Source: Puniceicoccaceae bacterium
Lineage (GTDB): Bacteria > Verrucomicrobiota > Verrucomicrobiia > Opitutales > JAFGAQ01
NCBI GenBank assembly: GCA_040224245.1
Contig: JBEGIR010000065.1
Location: 1-32,430 of the forward strand
Reading direction: 5' to 3'
Length of the DNA: 32,430 nt
Part shown: one piece after another, positions 8,421-22,308 of the stretch
How positions within the stretch are numbered: the stretch's first letter is position 1
Layout: the number at the start of each line of letters is the position of its first letter
The notes under the pieces: model-generated
The model's input: only the letters and a program-made list of their open reading frames with translations
Told to the model about the DNA's origin: nothing
Databases searched by the model: none
Program-made: the position numbers and the translations under genes

Positions 8421-10433
8421 TTACTCACCCTTTCCCAGTGCTTCAAGCACAGCTTCCACCGAGGTAGTTGGAGCAAGGCAGTGGGTGCCCACACAGAGCT
8501 GCAGGTCATTGGCTGCCATCCCGGAATCCACTTCGAGCCAAAGTGGACGCCACGGGATTTCCCGAAGTGACGCCACCAGCGCATCAAGATTGACCTGTGC
8601 TCCCACTTTGAGCTGCGCTACCCCCATCGCATCCCAGGTGAGTGCCTCCAGTCCAAATGCCACCCCATTGGGCATGCGGCGCACCCGCTCCACATAGGCG
8701 CGCTTGAGAGAAGTCATCGCCTGCGAAAGCGCGAGGTCGTGCGACTGCACGGAGAGCAGGCTGCACAGGTGCAGCATGCCCGAATTGCCACTCGGATAGG
8801 CGTTGTCAAACCACTCCTTCTTCCGAACGATGTGCCCCGCAGCATCGCGGGTGGAGCAGAAGAAAAAACCATCACCTTCGGCATCCGCAAAGCGTTCCAA
8901 CACTGCGGAAGCAAGGATCACCGCTCGCTCCCGGTACTGCTCGCAGAATCCAACCTGCAACCAGTCCGCCACCATCGCAAACTGCAGATTGGCGAGCGCA
9001 AAATTCACATAATCATCCAGAAATCCATCCCCTTCCCCAACAGCTCCGCTTTCGGGATAGGATACCGTTGCCAGCGTGCCATCTTCGCGACGGTGATGCT
9101 CCCAAAGCCAGTCGAGTCCTTGCTTCACCGTCTCCAGCCAGTCTTTCTCACCCCACACCCAGGCCGCAATGCTCAGTCCTCGCAGCAACAAGCCATTCCA
9201 GGCAGTCAGCACTTTGCGGTCCAGGGTCGGAGCGGGGCGCTGCTCACGCAGGTCTCTCAGGTCCTCAAGCACGGGTGCAAAACTGCGGTAATCCGCATCC
9301 TTCGCCGACCAGGGATAGAGGTTGAGCGCATCCTTTCCCCGAATGGCAAAGGTTTCGAGAAAGTCCTCCACACGCGAGGCGGGTACCGCCTCCCTCAGCT
9401 CAGCTTCCGACCACAGGTAGTAAGCTCCCTCTCCCGCTTCAGAGTCCGCATCCAGCGCCGCTGCAAACACCCCCGGATGTATCTGAAAGTCTTGCTGCAG
9501 CCACCGCACGGTCTTGCGAACCGCTGCCTCCAGTCCCTGCCAGCGATACTGGGTTGACGCCTTCGACAGCGTTTCCAGCAGCAGGGCATTGTCGTAGAGC
9601 ATTTTTTCGAAGTGTGGCACACGCCATTCGGCATCCACACTGTAGCGGAAAAATCCGCCGCCCACGTGGTCAAACAATCCACCGCGCACCAGCGCGTGAC
9701 AGCAGATTTGCAAGGCTTCATCAATGGAACGCGCCAGCTCCGTCATTTCCTGCTCGCAGGCACGCGTTCGCCGCACCGCCATCAGGTATCCCAGCGTCTG
9801 TGAGGGCGGGAACTTGGGAGTCCCACCAAAGCCACCCAGTCGCGCATCCAGTGTCTCCACGATCACCTGTGCTCCATCAAGCAGCAGGGAATTCTCCCAG
9901 GCACCAGGATCCTCGAGCGTTGGACCTGACAGATAGTGCAGGTTATTGCGGATGGCGTCCGCATTCTGCCGCAGCTCATCCCGCTGCTCACGAAACGCGT
10001 CCGAAATTCTCAACAGAAGGTGCGGCCAGGGAATGATGCCAAATCCCTGGTCCTCCGGAGGAAAATAGGTGCCACCGGTAAATGGGGTTTTGTCTGGGAA
10101 ACAGAACACATTCAACGGCCACCCGCCCTGCTGGTTGAGCATCTGCACAGCCTCCATGTAGATCTGATCAACATCCGGACGCTCCTCCCGATCCACTTTG
10201 ATGTTGATGAACAGGCGGTTCATCAATGAGGCAATGTAATCATCCTCAAAGCACTCGTGTGCCATCACATGACACCAGTGGCATGACGAATACCCGATCG
10301 ATACCAGCACCGGCTTCTGTTCGCGCTGAGCGACTTCAAAGGCTTCCTCACACCACGGCCACCAGTGCACCGGATTATCGGCATGCTGGCGCAGGTAGAG
10401 ACTGGATTGCTCGGCGAGACGGTTTTTTCCCAT
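8421..10433 (-). CDS. Thioredoxin-fold DUF255 protein (YyaL/SPATA20 type)
   Basis: A 670-residue protein of the conserved YyaL/spermatogenesis-associated protein 20 family. The N-terminal 170 residues are a thioredoxin-like domain (DUF255). It opens with the family signature [16 protein letters not shown] and carries a CxxC pair, Cys51 and Cys54, in [11 protein letters not shown]. It continues with [18 protein letters not shown] and GGWPLNVF. The remaining 500 residues form an alpha/alpha-barrel related to N-acylglucosamine 2-epimerases and glycosidases ([26 protein letters not shown]). The biochemical function of the family is unsettled. The open frame extends to 10517, but the family starts at the ATG at 10433 (MGKNRL). 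The protein looks cytoplasmic, with no signal peptide. It converges with glpK. Confidence 0.88.
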   Translation of the reverse strand: MGKNRLAEQSSLYLRQHADNPVHWWPWCEEAFEVAQREQKPVLVSIGYSSCHWCHVMAHECFEDDYIASLMNRLFINIKVDREERPDVDQIYMEAVQMLNQQGGWPLNVFCFPDKTPFTGGTYFPPEDQGFGIIPWPHLLLRISDAFREQRDELRQNADAIRNNLHYLSGPTLEDPGAWENSLLLDGAQVIVETLDARLGGFGGTPKFPPSQTLGYLMAVRRTRACEQEMTELARSIDEALQICCHALVRGGLFDHVGGGFFRYSVDAEWRVPHFEKMLYDNALLLETLSKASTQYRWQGLEAAVRKTVRWLQQDFQIHPGVFAAALDADSEAGEGAYYLWSEAELREAVPASRVEDFLETFAIRGKDALNLYPWSAKDADYRSFAPVLEDLRDLREQRPAPTLDRKVLTAWNGLLLRGLSIAAWVWGEKDWLETVKQGLDWLWEHHRREDGTLATVSYPESGAVGEGDGFLDDYVNFALANLQFAMVADWLQVGFCEQYRERAVILASAVLERFADAEGDGFFFCSTRDAAGHIVRKKEWFDNAYPSGNSGMLHLCSLLSVQSHDLALSQAMTSLKRAYVERVRRMPNGVAFGLEALTWDAMGVAQLKVGAQVNLDALVASLREIPWRPLWLEVDSGMAANDLQLCVGTHCLAPTTSVEAVLEALGKGE

Positions 10434-10567
10434 GATTGGATCAGATCGGTTCAACGGCTTAAGGGTTGGTATTGGTAAGAAAAATTCAAAAGACGCAAGG
10501 GTTACCATGCATACCATTGCTCACTGAATCAACCCCGACATCGCCTTCAAAAACCCCACTCATGCAA

Positions 10568-10596
10568 AAGGCGGACCCCAAAAATAGATCCGCCTC
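10568..10596 (-). terminator. Hairpin downstream of the secreted-protein gene
   Basis: GGCGGA at 10570-10575 pairs with TCCGCC at 10589-10594 around a 13-base loop. On the minus strand it is followed by TTTTG; on the plus strand by TCTTTC. It lies 45 bp past the stop of the minus-strand gene at 10641 and probably ends that transcript. Confidence 0.6.
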
Positions 10597-10640
10597 TTTC
10601 AATCAATTACCCGCTCCTGCGGGCAGTTGAACACAAAAAA

Positions 10641-11231
10641 CTACTGCATCAGCTGGGCCACCAGCTTTTTGTAATTCACCGCTTCTGCCAGTGCCGTGGC
10701 AGCCTCAAGCGTGGTTTCACTACCCTCCACGGTAAGCAGTGCCGTGCCCGCAACGATGACATTGATATTTCCATAGTTATCAGACCATTCGACCAGGGCT
10801 TTCTGTCCGCCGATGCGCTCGATCTTCTTACCACTCGCACCGAGGAACGCCGGATTGTTCACAAACATCATCATGGACTGCAGCGCAGGAGAGTTGGCAG
10901 CAATCGTGACCGTCAGCGTTGCGTTGCCGTTGGAATACCGGGCCGACGCCGTATTGCCACCCCCAAAAAGGGACGCACCTGCCGACTGATATTCCGGTTC
11001 ACCCTTCTCCCATCCGTCAGGTGCTTCCGGGAGGAACTGGCCCAGTTGCTCGGAAGCTTTCTGGTTGATCAGCTGTACGGCATAATTGAGACTGCTTGCG
11101 GCCTCCGAGTAGTTTTCGTCTGCATAATAAGCAGTCGCTTCCTCGATGGTTTCGGTCACATCATCCGCATGCAACAGCGGAAGGGCAACAGCGCTCAGAA
11201 CAAGTGAGAGAGGGATGATCGATGATTTCAT
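10641..11231 (-). CDS. Small exported protein of unknown function
   Basis: A 196-residue protein with a clear signal peptide when started at the ATG at 11231 (KSSIIPLSLVLSAVALPLLHA, cleavage before DDVTE). The longer frame to 11300 would bury this signal. The mature N-terminus is a helical, Ala/Glu-rich segment (TIEEATAYYADENYSEAASS), reminiscent of a TPR-like helix pair. A beta-rich domain follows, with GWEKGEPEY, a glycine-rich turn (SLFGGGNTAS) and alternating strands (NATLTVTIAAN, INVIVAGTALLTVEGS). No catalytic motif or cysteine is present. It should be periplasmic. It is transcribed divergently from argH, with 210 bp between the starts. I do not recognise a named family. Confidence 0.7.
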   Translation of the reverse strand: MKSSIIPLSLVLSAVALPLLHADDVTETIEEATAYYADENYSEAASSLNYAVQLINQKASEQLGQFLPEAPDGWEKGEPEYQSAGASLFGGGNTASARYSNGNATLTVTIAANSPALQSMMMFVNNPAFLGASGKKIERIGGQKALVEWSDNYGNINVIVAGTALLTVEGSETTLEAATALAEAVNYKKLVAQLMQ

Positions 11232-11398
11232 AGCTTGAATGTAGGATTCCACATCCGTCGTAGGACGATGCGGGATGAATTGAATGTAAATTGTCCCCAT
11301 TCGATTGCAATGGACTCAACACATTTTCCGAAAAATTCCAGAACCTGGTTTGCCTGCAACGGGAACTGGCAATCTCCGACGCAATGATGCAGTGCCTT

Positions 11399-11418
11399 AT
11401 TCAAACTTGATTTTGAAT
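11399..11418. promoter_or_regulatory. Inverted repeat upstream of argH
   Basis: ATTCAAA and TTTGAAT form a perfect 7-bp inverted repeat with a six-base centre, ending 23 bp before the argH start. An AT-rich dyad of about 20 bp in front of an arginine gene recalls ArgR/AhrC ARG boxes, but it does not match the E. coli consensus closely. It could equally be a chance feature of AT-rich promoter DNA. Confidence 0.3.
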
Positions 11419-11441
11419 CCACCAGCACTCATCTTCGCGAC

Positions 11442-12857
11442 ATGACAAACTTCAAGCAGGCAACCTGGGGTGGACGGTTCAGCGAGCTGCCAAGCGAAAA
11501 GATGGTCGCATTTGGCGAATCCGTTTCGTTTGACCACCGACTTGCACCCTTTGATATTGCCTGCAGCAAGGCCCACTCCGCCATGCTGGCATCGGTCGGC
11601 ATCCTCACCGAGACCGAACGGGACGCGATCCATGCGGGCCTCGACCAGCTCGCCACGCAAATCAAGAGCGGAACCTTTCAGTGGGATGTGCAGCTTGAAG
11701 ACGTGCACATGAATATCGAACAGGCGCTCGCAGCCATCACTCCCGCAGCGGCCAAGCTACACACCGCGCGCAGCCGCAATGACCAAATCGCCACGGACAT
11801 CCATCTCTACCTCAAAGCAGCCTGCGAAGAACTCATGCAGGGACTCTCCCGTTGTGCCCTCCGCCTGGTCGAACACGCCGAAGCACACCTCTCCACCGCC
11901 GCGCCGAGCTACACCCACCTGCAGCGCGCGCAGCCCATCACACTTGCCCACTACTGTCTGGCCTGGGTAGAGATGCTCTGGCGCGACATGCTCGAGTTTC
12001 GCGACACCTGGCAACGCGCCAATGTCTGCCCGCTCGGAAGTGGTGCCCTGGCCGGAACCACATTGCCGATCAACCGGGAGCACACGGCCCGCACGCTCGG
12101 ATTTGTAGATGCAGAGGGTCAGCCCATCATCTCCGGCAATACCCTCGATACCGTGGCCTCACGCGATACGCTGCTCAAATTCGCCTACGCCTGTACCCAA
12201 ACCGCCATCCATTTTTCGCGACTCTCGGAGGATTGGATCCTCTGGGCAACCACCGAGTTCGGTTTCATCCAACTGCCCGACAGCTACACCACCGGGTCGA
12301 GTCTCATGCCGCAAAAGCGCAATCCGGACGCGCTCGAACTCACTCGTGGCAAATCCGCCCGCGTGATCGGAAATCTCAATACCCTGCTCAACCTGCTCAA
12401 GGCGCAGCCACTCACATACAACCGCGACCTGCAGGAGGACAAACCGGCTGTCTTTGATTCTCACGACCAGGTGGCACGCATCGTCGACCTCTTTGAGGAC
12501 CTGATCGCAAAGCTGCGCTTCCGCACGGACCGACTTGAGAAGGCAGCACTCGATCCCATGCTCTTCGCCACCGACGTTGCCGACTACCTCGTCGAACAGG
12601 GCATTCCCTTCCGTGAGTCCCACCACATCGTGGGCAAGCTCGTCGCCAAGGCGGAAGAACTGCAGGTCGGCATTCATGAAATCGACCTCAAGATCACCCG
12701 GGAAATCTGTCCCCTGCTCGACGAACGCTACCGCGAGATCTTCCAATTTCAACGCTCCATCGAACGGCGCAACGCATACGGCATGCCAACTCCGGAAAAG
12801 AATGCCGCACGAATCGCCGAGTGGAAGCAGCGCCTAAACCGTTCCCTGCTTCACTAG
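11442..12857 (+). CDS. argH: Argininosuccinate lyase
   Basis: A 471-residue member of the fumarase/aspartase superfamily that splits argininosuccinate into arginine and fumarate, the last step of arginine synthesis. Family motifs are in place: WGGRF near the N-terminus, HMNIE, the conserved loop KLHTARSRNDQIATD, TYTHLQRAQP-type substrate contact (SYTHLQRAQPIT), and the signature GSSLMPQKRNPD at about residue 285 with the catalytic serine loop. The length is standard. The ATG at 11442 precedes TNFKQATWGGRF and needs no revision. No other arg gene is adjacent. A terminator-like hairpin follows before gyrB. Confidence 0.96.
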   Translation: MTNFKQATWGGRFSELPSEKMVAFGESVSFDHRLAPFDIACSKAHSAMLASVGILTETERDAIHAGLDQLATQIKSGTFQWDVQLEDVHMNIEQALAAITPAAAKLHTARSRNDQIATDIHLYLKAACEELMQGLSRCALRLVEHAEAHLSTAAPSYTHLQRAQPITLAHYCLAWVEMLWRDMLEFRDTWQRANVCPLGSGALAGTTLPINREHTARTLGFVDAEGQPIISGNTLDTVASRDTLLKFAYACTQTAIHFSRLSEDWILWATTEFGFIQLPDSYTTGSSLMPQKRNPDALELTRGKSARVIGNLNTLLNLLKAQPLTYNRDLQEDKPAVFDSHDQVARIVDLFEDLIAKLRFRTDRLEKAALDPMLFATDVADYLVEQGIPFRESHHIVGKLVAKAEELQVGIHEIDLKITREICPLLDERYREIFQFQRSIERRNAYGMPTPEKNAARIAEWKQRLNRSLLH

Positions 12858-15461
<2,604 letters not shown>

Positions 15462-15502
15462 GTCCACTCATCCACGGACCTGCAACCACCCTTCACTGAC
15501 AC

Positions 15503-17926
<2,424 letters not shown>

Positions 17927-17951
17927 TTCTGACCCGTCTTTGCAATCTCCA

Positions 17952-17983
17952 TTCAGGCCGTTGAAGTCTTTCGACGGCCTGAA
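17952..17983. terminator. Long hairpin between convergent gyrA and HDOD genes
   Basis: A 14-bp stem (arms 17952-17965 and 17970-17983, one G-U pair) with a four-base loop lies 26 bp after gyrA and 69 bp after the HDOD stop. It has no T run on either side, so it may work as a bidirectional 3' stabilising or Rho-assisted stop rather than a classic intrinsic terminator. Confidence 0.55.
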
Positions 17984-18051
17984 GCTGGAACGGCATGTGC
18001 AGGCTTCTCTCCAAACGAGGCTCAGTTGCCTGTCCAGTTTTCTGTAACAAC

Positions 18052-18894
18052 TCAAAGCTTTAGAAGTTCTTCCTTCCGCATCAGTGCTTCCTTGGACTCG
18101 ATGAGAAGCTCCGGGATGATTGACTCGCGACAGCCGAGCATTTCCAAAACCGCTGCATTTATCTCAAACGCCCATGCCGCCGTTCCGGGTGCGCCACCAA
18201 TGCTCGCGCAAATCCAGCGACTGAGGTGCAGCATTGCTGCAACCTTGAGCTGTGTTCTTGCCTTTAAGGGTTCGAACTGAAATGCGATGGGTTCCACGAT
18301 GTCATCCGGAAAATTCCAGTTCTGCATCAAGGCCGCTCCGATCTGGGCATGGTCAAATCCAAAGAGCCGACATTCCGCCTGCTGCAGCGTCATTCCATCC
18401 TTTTCGATAATCGAAAAGACCTCATGGTAGCGCGTTTCATACACTTCATCGATTACGGACTTTCCAATGTCGTGCAACAGTCCGACAGTGTAGGTAGTTG
18501 CCGGATCGCCAACATTCAAGCGTCGGGTCAGCATCTCCATCACAATACCAGTCGCTACAGAGTTGAACCATCGATCAGATGAGTCGATCTGATAGGACAG
18601 CATCCCCCGACCCACAAATGCCTTTGCATAGATGTTGGTCACAATGCGGTAAATCTCCCGATACCCGAGTCGTGCCATCGCTTCGTCAATGTCAGTGATG
18701 TCACCTTTCCCTCCATAGAGCGCTGAGTTGCTGACACTGAGGATTTTGGCCACCAATCCCGCATCGAGCTGCAACAGCTCCACGATATCCTCTCGCGAGC
18801 TGTTCACGTCATTCAAGGCGCGCAGCAGCAGAGGCATGACTCTCGGTGCGGGAGGCAAACTCTTTAAATTAGCAACAACATCCTGCACATTCAT
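18052..18894 (-). CDS. HDOD domain protein
   Basis: A 280-residue protein made almost entirely of one HDOD domain, a catalytically degenerate relative of HD phosphohydrolases found in signalling and regulatory proteins. Typical features are LPPAPRVMPLLLRALNDVNS at the start, LVAKILSVSNSALYG, IDEAMARLGYREIYRIV, and the degenerate metal motif GLLHDIGKSVIDE. A later FGFDHAQIGAALMQNWNFP segment is also standard. There is no attached receiver, GGDEF or kinase domain. Its ATG overlaps the cheD stop (ATGA), and a strong AGGAGG lies 10 bases upstream inside cheD. The pair is therefore translationally coupled and probably acts in one signalling process such as chemotaxis or surface behaviour. Confidence 0.88.
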   Translation of the reverse strand: MNVQDVVANLKSLPPAPRVMPLLLRALNDVNSSREDIVELLQLDAGLVAKILSVSNSALYGGKGDITDIDEAMARLGYREIYRIVTNIYAKAFVGRGMLSYQIDSSDRWFNSVATGIVMEMLTRRLNVGDPATTYTVGLLHDIGKSVIDEVYETRYHEVFSIIEKDGMTLQQAECRLFGFDHAQIGAALMQNWNFPDDIVEPIAFQFEPLKARTQLKVAAMLHLSRWICASIGGAPGTAAWAFEINAAVLEMLGCRESIIPELLIESKEALMRKEELLKL

Positions 18895-19415
18895 GAGAAG
18901 GAAACCTCCTGTTTTTCGTTAGGCAATGCAATCTGCAGCAGGCAATTCCCAGTGTTGAGATGAAGCGACCGGTTGCTGAATCCACCCAGAAATTGATGCG
19001 CCGGGATCACACCATGCTCACTCAGTTTCGCAAGCACAGCCTCCGCATTCTGCTGACCGATCTTGAACGTGTCCCCCGAAGCCATCACAGAAGCCCCACC
19101 TGCGATCACACAATGACTTTGCTCCAAGTCAGCCCCCATGCTGCTCAACATCGACAAGAATTTGGTAACACCAGTATCCGCAAATAAATAAGGTTGGACC
19201 TTGGCTTTCTGTACTGCAACGGACGAGGACGGCAGCATCACATGCAGAATTCCTCCCACTTTGTGCACCGGATCGCACATCACCACACCCACACAGGAAC
19301 CCAATCCGAATGTACTCAGCGTCACATCGCTCTCTGCAGCAATTGCCATGTCACCGACACCCACCACAATGCTGCGGGTTGTGTTTTTGGCTGCGCTTGA
19401 TCCAAATCCAACCAT
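18891..19415 (-). CDS. cheD: Chemoreceptor glutamine deamidase CheD
   Basis: A 174-residue CheD that deamidates glutamines in methyl-accepting chemotaxis proteins and can bind CheC. The catalytic triad can be placed by spacing: Thr35, Cys41 and His58 in STFGLGSCVGVV and GGILHVMLP match Thr21, Cys27 and His44 of Thermotoga CheD. IAGGASVMA and FLGGFSNRSL are further family segments. No che or MCP gene is adjacent. The gene is first in a two-gene unit with the HDOD gene. The ATG at 19415 has no Shine-Dalgarno sequence and gives a short N-terminal extension before the domain. Confidence 0.92.
   Translation of the reverse strand: MVGFGSSAAKNTTRSIVVGVGDMAIAAESDVTLSTFGLGSCVGVVMCDPVHKVGGILHVMLPSSSVAVQKAKVQPYLFADTGVTKFLSMLSSMGADLEQSHCVIAGGASVMASGDTFKIGQQNAEAVLAKLSEHGVIPAHQFLGGFSNRSLHLNTGNCLLQIALPNEKQEVSFS
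18905..18910 (-). promoter_or_regulatory. Strong ribosome-binding site for the HDOD gene
   Basis: On the minus strand AGGAGG followed by TT lies 10 bases before the HDOD ATG, inside the last codons of cheD. It is one of only two clear Shine-Dalgarno sequences I found in the window and fixes the HDOD start. Confidence 0.75.
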
Positions 19416-19454
19416 TTCGGCGGCAGCCTAACATAAAACTCCACCTAATACCGC

Positions 19455-19480
19455 TCAAAAATGACAATGAGCTACGCTCA
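19455..19480 (-). terminator. Possible terminator after the exported-protein gene
   Basis: On the minus strand TGAGC-GTA-GCTCA (19480-19468) begins at the stop codon of the gene ending at 19478, and ATTTTTG follows seven bases later. The short stem and the gap make it a weak candidate. Confidence 0.3.
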
Positions 19481-20011
19481 GGAATTTTTCCGGAAGGATG
19501 CCCACTCCGCAGGCTCCGAGTGCTGCTCCAGCCACTGTTCCAACGCCTGCGGACTGACAAAGGCCACGCGCGATCCATTCTCAACCCACTCCAGCAGCTC
19601 TGCTTCATTATCCGATTCCGCATCTCGGATCTGGAAAATTCGCGGCATCAGTTCAAGTTCGCTTGACGCAAGATCTCCCACCACCAGATAGGGAGTGCCT
19701 TCGATACGGGTCAAAAATCCCGGAACCATGCGCTCTTCCAGAGAAACCAACACAGTGTTGTCCGCAATAGGAAGTGCCTGTATCTTCAATACCTGAGCTG
19801 CACTCGTGCCAGTCCACGTACCCAACACCTGATCACGCAGGTTGGAATCGCCCTGCAGCCATGCTTCCACATCCATGACTTCTGCCGTTGTCACGGTATC
19901 CGCCCCATTCTCAGCACGCAGAAATCCAGCCATGACAAAAATGCACAAGCCTCCCAACAGGAAGGGTTTGCGAAACAAAAGGCACTGGCGAATCAAAGAC
20001 TGCATCATCAT
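19478..20011 (-). CDS. Exported protein of unknown function
   Basis: A 177-residue protein with a signal peptide or N-terminal anchor (FLLGGLCIFVMAGFLRA, about residues 18-34). Three consecutive ATG codons at 20011-20003 are possible starts; the longer TTG start would overlap trmL. The mature part is acidic and reads like a small beta-domain: LGTWTGTSAAQVLKIQALPI, TVLVSLEERMVPGFLTRIEG, TPYLVVGDLASSELELM. The C-terminus is helical (QALEQWLEQHSEPAEW). It contains 'lipocalin-like' wording (LGTWTG) but I cannot place it in a family. It starts seven bases after the trmL stop and is probably co-transcribed with it, without an obvious functional link. Confidence 0.65.
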   Translation of the reverse strand: MMMQSLIRQCLLFRKPFLLGGLCIFVMAGFLRAENGADTVTTAEVMDVEAWLQGDSNLRDQVLGTWTGTSAAQVLKIQALPIADNTVLVSLEERMVPGFLTRIEGTPYLVVGDLASSELELMPRIFQIRDAESDNEAELLEWVENGSRVAFVSPQALEQWLEQHSEPAEWASFRKNS

Positions 20012-20018
20012 CGTATGT

Positions 20019-20543
20019 CTAATACTCGTCAAAATTTACGATTTCTTTAATCGAACGCAAGGCTTCATAAACCGTGATGCCCACACTGGTTGACAAATTG
20101 AGCGAGCGCAGTCCCTGCACAAGCTGTGGAATCTTTACCACGTGCTGAGTACCGACCGCTTCATGCACATGCGCGGGACAGCCCTGTCCTTCATTACCAA
20201 ACAACAGATAGTCTCCCGGTCGAAAGGGTGCCGACCAGTGACTCTGCTTCCCACGCGTGCTCAGGAGCCAAAGCGAGGCTTCAGGTTCCTTGTGCGCCAG
20301 AAAACTTTGCCAATCAGCATGTTCGACCTTGTCCAGCGAATCCCAGTAATCCATGCCGCTGCGACGGATGTGTTTTTCACTCAATGCAAAACCCAGGGGA
20401 TGAATGAGGTGAAGGCGCAAGCCTGTGTACGCGCACAAACGCCCAATGTTTCCCGTGTTTTGAGGGATTTCCGGCTGAAAGAGCACCACATGCAGCAGTG
20501 GTTTGGGTGGGAGCTTATCCGGCATGGTCGGAGCCTTTGTCAT
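20019..20543 (-). CDS. trmL: tRNA (cytidine/uridine-34 2'-O)-methyltransferase
   Basis: A 174-residue SPOUT-class methyltransferase that 2'-O-methylates the wobble nucleotide 34 of tRNA-Leu isoacceptors using S-adenosylmethionine. All three SPOUT motifs are visible: PEIPQNTGNIGRLCA, FGNEGQGCP, and LRSLNLSTSVGITVYEA forming the trefoil knot. The frame extends to 20624, but ATG codons at 20543 and 20525 are more sensible; the family usually has about 155-160 residues, so the first 15-20 residues here are an extension. The gene is divergent from nadE, with 83 bp between the starts. Confidence 0.92.
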   Translation of the reverse strand: MTKAPTMPDKLPPKPLLHVVLFQPEIPQNTGNIGRLCAYTGLRLHLIHPLGFALSEKHIRRSGMDYWDSLDKVEHADWQSFLAHKEPEASLWLLSTRGKQSHWSAPFRPGDYLLFGNEGQGCPAHVHEAVGTQHVVKIPQLVQGLRSLNLSTSVGITVYEALRSIKEIVNFDEY

Positions 20544-20626
20544 AAATTTGTGTTGCCCAGTTTCGGAGCGGCAATGAAAACTGATGAAATCCGCGATTCC
20601 ATCGATCGGATTCGCGCACGACAACC

Positions 20627-22258
20627 ATGAAAATCGGGATTGCCCAGATCAACACCATCGTTGGAGACCTCAGCGGAAACCGCACCCGCATGCTCGAGGC
20701 CTATCGCCACCTGATCGATCAGGGTGCGGAATGCATCGTTTTCCCGGAACTGACGGTCAGTGGCTACCCTCCCCTCGATCTGTTATTCAAACCCAGCTTT
20801 GTGAGTCAGTGTGTTGCCACCGCCACATCCATCGCGGAGCAGTCGACCATCCCGCTCATTTTTGGCTGTCCGGTCCCCAATCCCTCCCAGGTCGGAAAAC
20901 CTCTGTTCAACGGCGCATACGTCTGTGCAGACGGAAAGGTGCTTCACATTGCGCACAAGCGCCTGCTCCCGACTTACGATGTCTTTGATGAAAAACGCTA
21001 TTTTGAACCCGGAAAAACCCCTGAGATTATCGAGCTCGCGGGCAAGCGCATTGCACTGACCATCTGTGAGGACATCTGGGTCGATTCCGAAAATCAAAAT
21101 CGCTACGATGTCGATCCTGTTCAGGAGTTACTGCCTCACCAACCCGACTTGCTGATCAACCTCTCAGGCAGTCCCTGGCATGTTCGAAAGACCGGATTTC
21201 GCCTGCGCTTTCTTGCCAATGCGGCGCGTTTGCTCGGTTGTCCTGCCGTTTATTGCAACCTCATCGGTGGTAATGATGAACTCATCTTCGACGGCGCAAG
21301 CAAGGTGGTGTGCGCAGAGGGCCTTTGCCGCCAGCACTTGCGTCAGTTCGAAACCGACGCTGCAGTGGTGGATCTCGATGCACTCTCATCCCTTCCCCCT
21401 CTCGATTCTCCTGAAAATGATCTGGACTGCATTTACAGGGCCTTGGTGCTCGGCGTGCGCGACTATGCGCACAAAACCGGATTTCGAAAGGCGGTTATCG
21501 GCCTGAGCGGTGGAATCGACTCCGCTGTCACCGCAGCCATCGCTGCGGATGCACTCGGCCCGGAAAATGTGACCGGAATCAGTCTGCCTTCGCAAATTTC
21601 CAGTCAACACAGTCAGGATGACGCCCGGGATCTCGCCCAAAATCTCGGCATTGCGTTTCACACCATCCCCATCGCGAATGTCGTCAGCGCGGTAGAATCG
21701 ACTCTGGAACCTCTCTTTCGAGACACCCGGCGCGATGTCACCGAAGAAAACATTCAGGCCCGCAGTCGTGGTATCCTGCTCATGGCACTGTCCAACAAAT
21801 TCGGCTCCCTGCTGCTCACAACAGGTAACAAGAGCGAAATGGCCGTTGGCTACTGCACTCTCTACGGTGACATGGCGGGTGGACTTGCCGTGCTCTCCGA
21901 TGTGCTCAAGACCGTGGTGTTCGACCTCGCACACTACCTCAATCGAGACGGCGTCCGCATTCCGGAGTCCACCCTCACCAAACCACCGTCCGCCGAGCTG
22001 CGTCCCGATCAGAAAGACGAGGACTCCCTGCCTCCCTATCCCTTGCTCGACGCCATCCTGCAGCTCTACATTGAGCAGGGTCTCACCCGCACGGATATCA
22101 TCGCCCAGGGGCACGACGCCGAGCTGGTCAATGAGATCGCGCGCAAGGTCGATCTCAACGAATACAAGCGCAAACAGGCACCTCCCGGACTTAAGATCAC
22201 GCGCCTTGCCTTTGGCATTGGTCGCCGCATTCCGATTGTGCAGGGTTTCGTCGGCTGA
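20627..22258 (+). CDS. nadE: Glutamine-dependent NAD+ synthetase
   Basis: A 543-residue two-domain enzyme converting deamido-NAD to NAD with ATP and glutamine. The N-terminal nitrilase-like glutaminase domain has the triad Glu41 ([11 protein letters not shown]), Lys111 (AHKRLLP) and Cys147 (TICEDIW). The C-terminal synthetase domain has the P-loop-like motif [20 protein letters not shown], then [27 protein letters not shown] and [12 protein letters not shown]. Having both domains shows it can use glutamine rather than free ammonia. The ATG at 20627 starts directly with the domain. hemL follows after 50 bp on the same strand. Confidence 0.95.
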   Translation: MKIGIAQINTIVGDLSGNRTRMLEAYRHLIDQGAECIVFPELTVSGYPPLDLLFKPSFVSQCVATATSIAEQSTIPLIFGCPVPNPSQVGKPLFNGAYVCADGKVLHIAHKRLLPTYDVFDEKRYFEPGKTPEIIELAGKRIALTICEDIWVDSENQNRYDVDPVQELLPHQPDLLINLSGSPWHVRKTGFRLRFLANAARLLGCPAVYCNLIGGNDELIFDGASKVVCAEGLCRQHLRQFETDAAVVDLDALSSLPPLDSPENDLDCIYRALVLGVRDYAHKTGFRKAVIGLSGGIDSAVTAAIAADALGPENVTGISLPSQISSQHSQDDARDLAQNLGIAFHTIPIANVVSAVESTLEPLFRDTRRDVTEENIQARSRGILLMALSNKFGSLLLTTGNKSEMAVGYCTLYGDMAGGLAVLSDVLKTVVFDLAHYLNRDGVRIPESTLTKPPSAELRPDQKDEDSLPPYPLLDAILQLYIEQGLTRTDIIAQGHDAELVNEIARKVDLNEYKRKQAPPGLKITRLAFGIGRRIPIVQGFVG

Positions 22259-22308
22259 CTGATCTCCCACAACCCCATTCACAAGCGTTTTCACCATCCT
22301 GCTTCACC

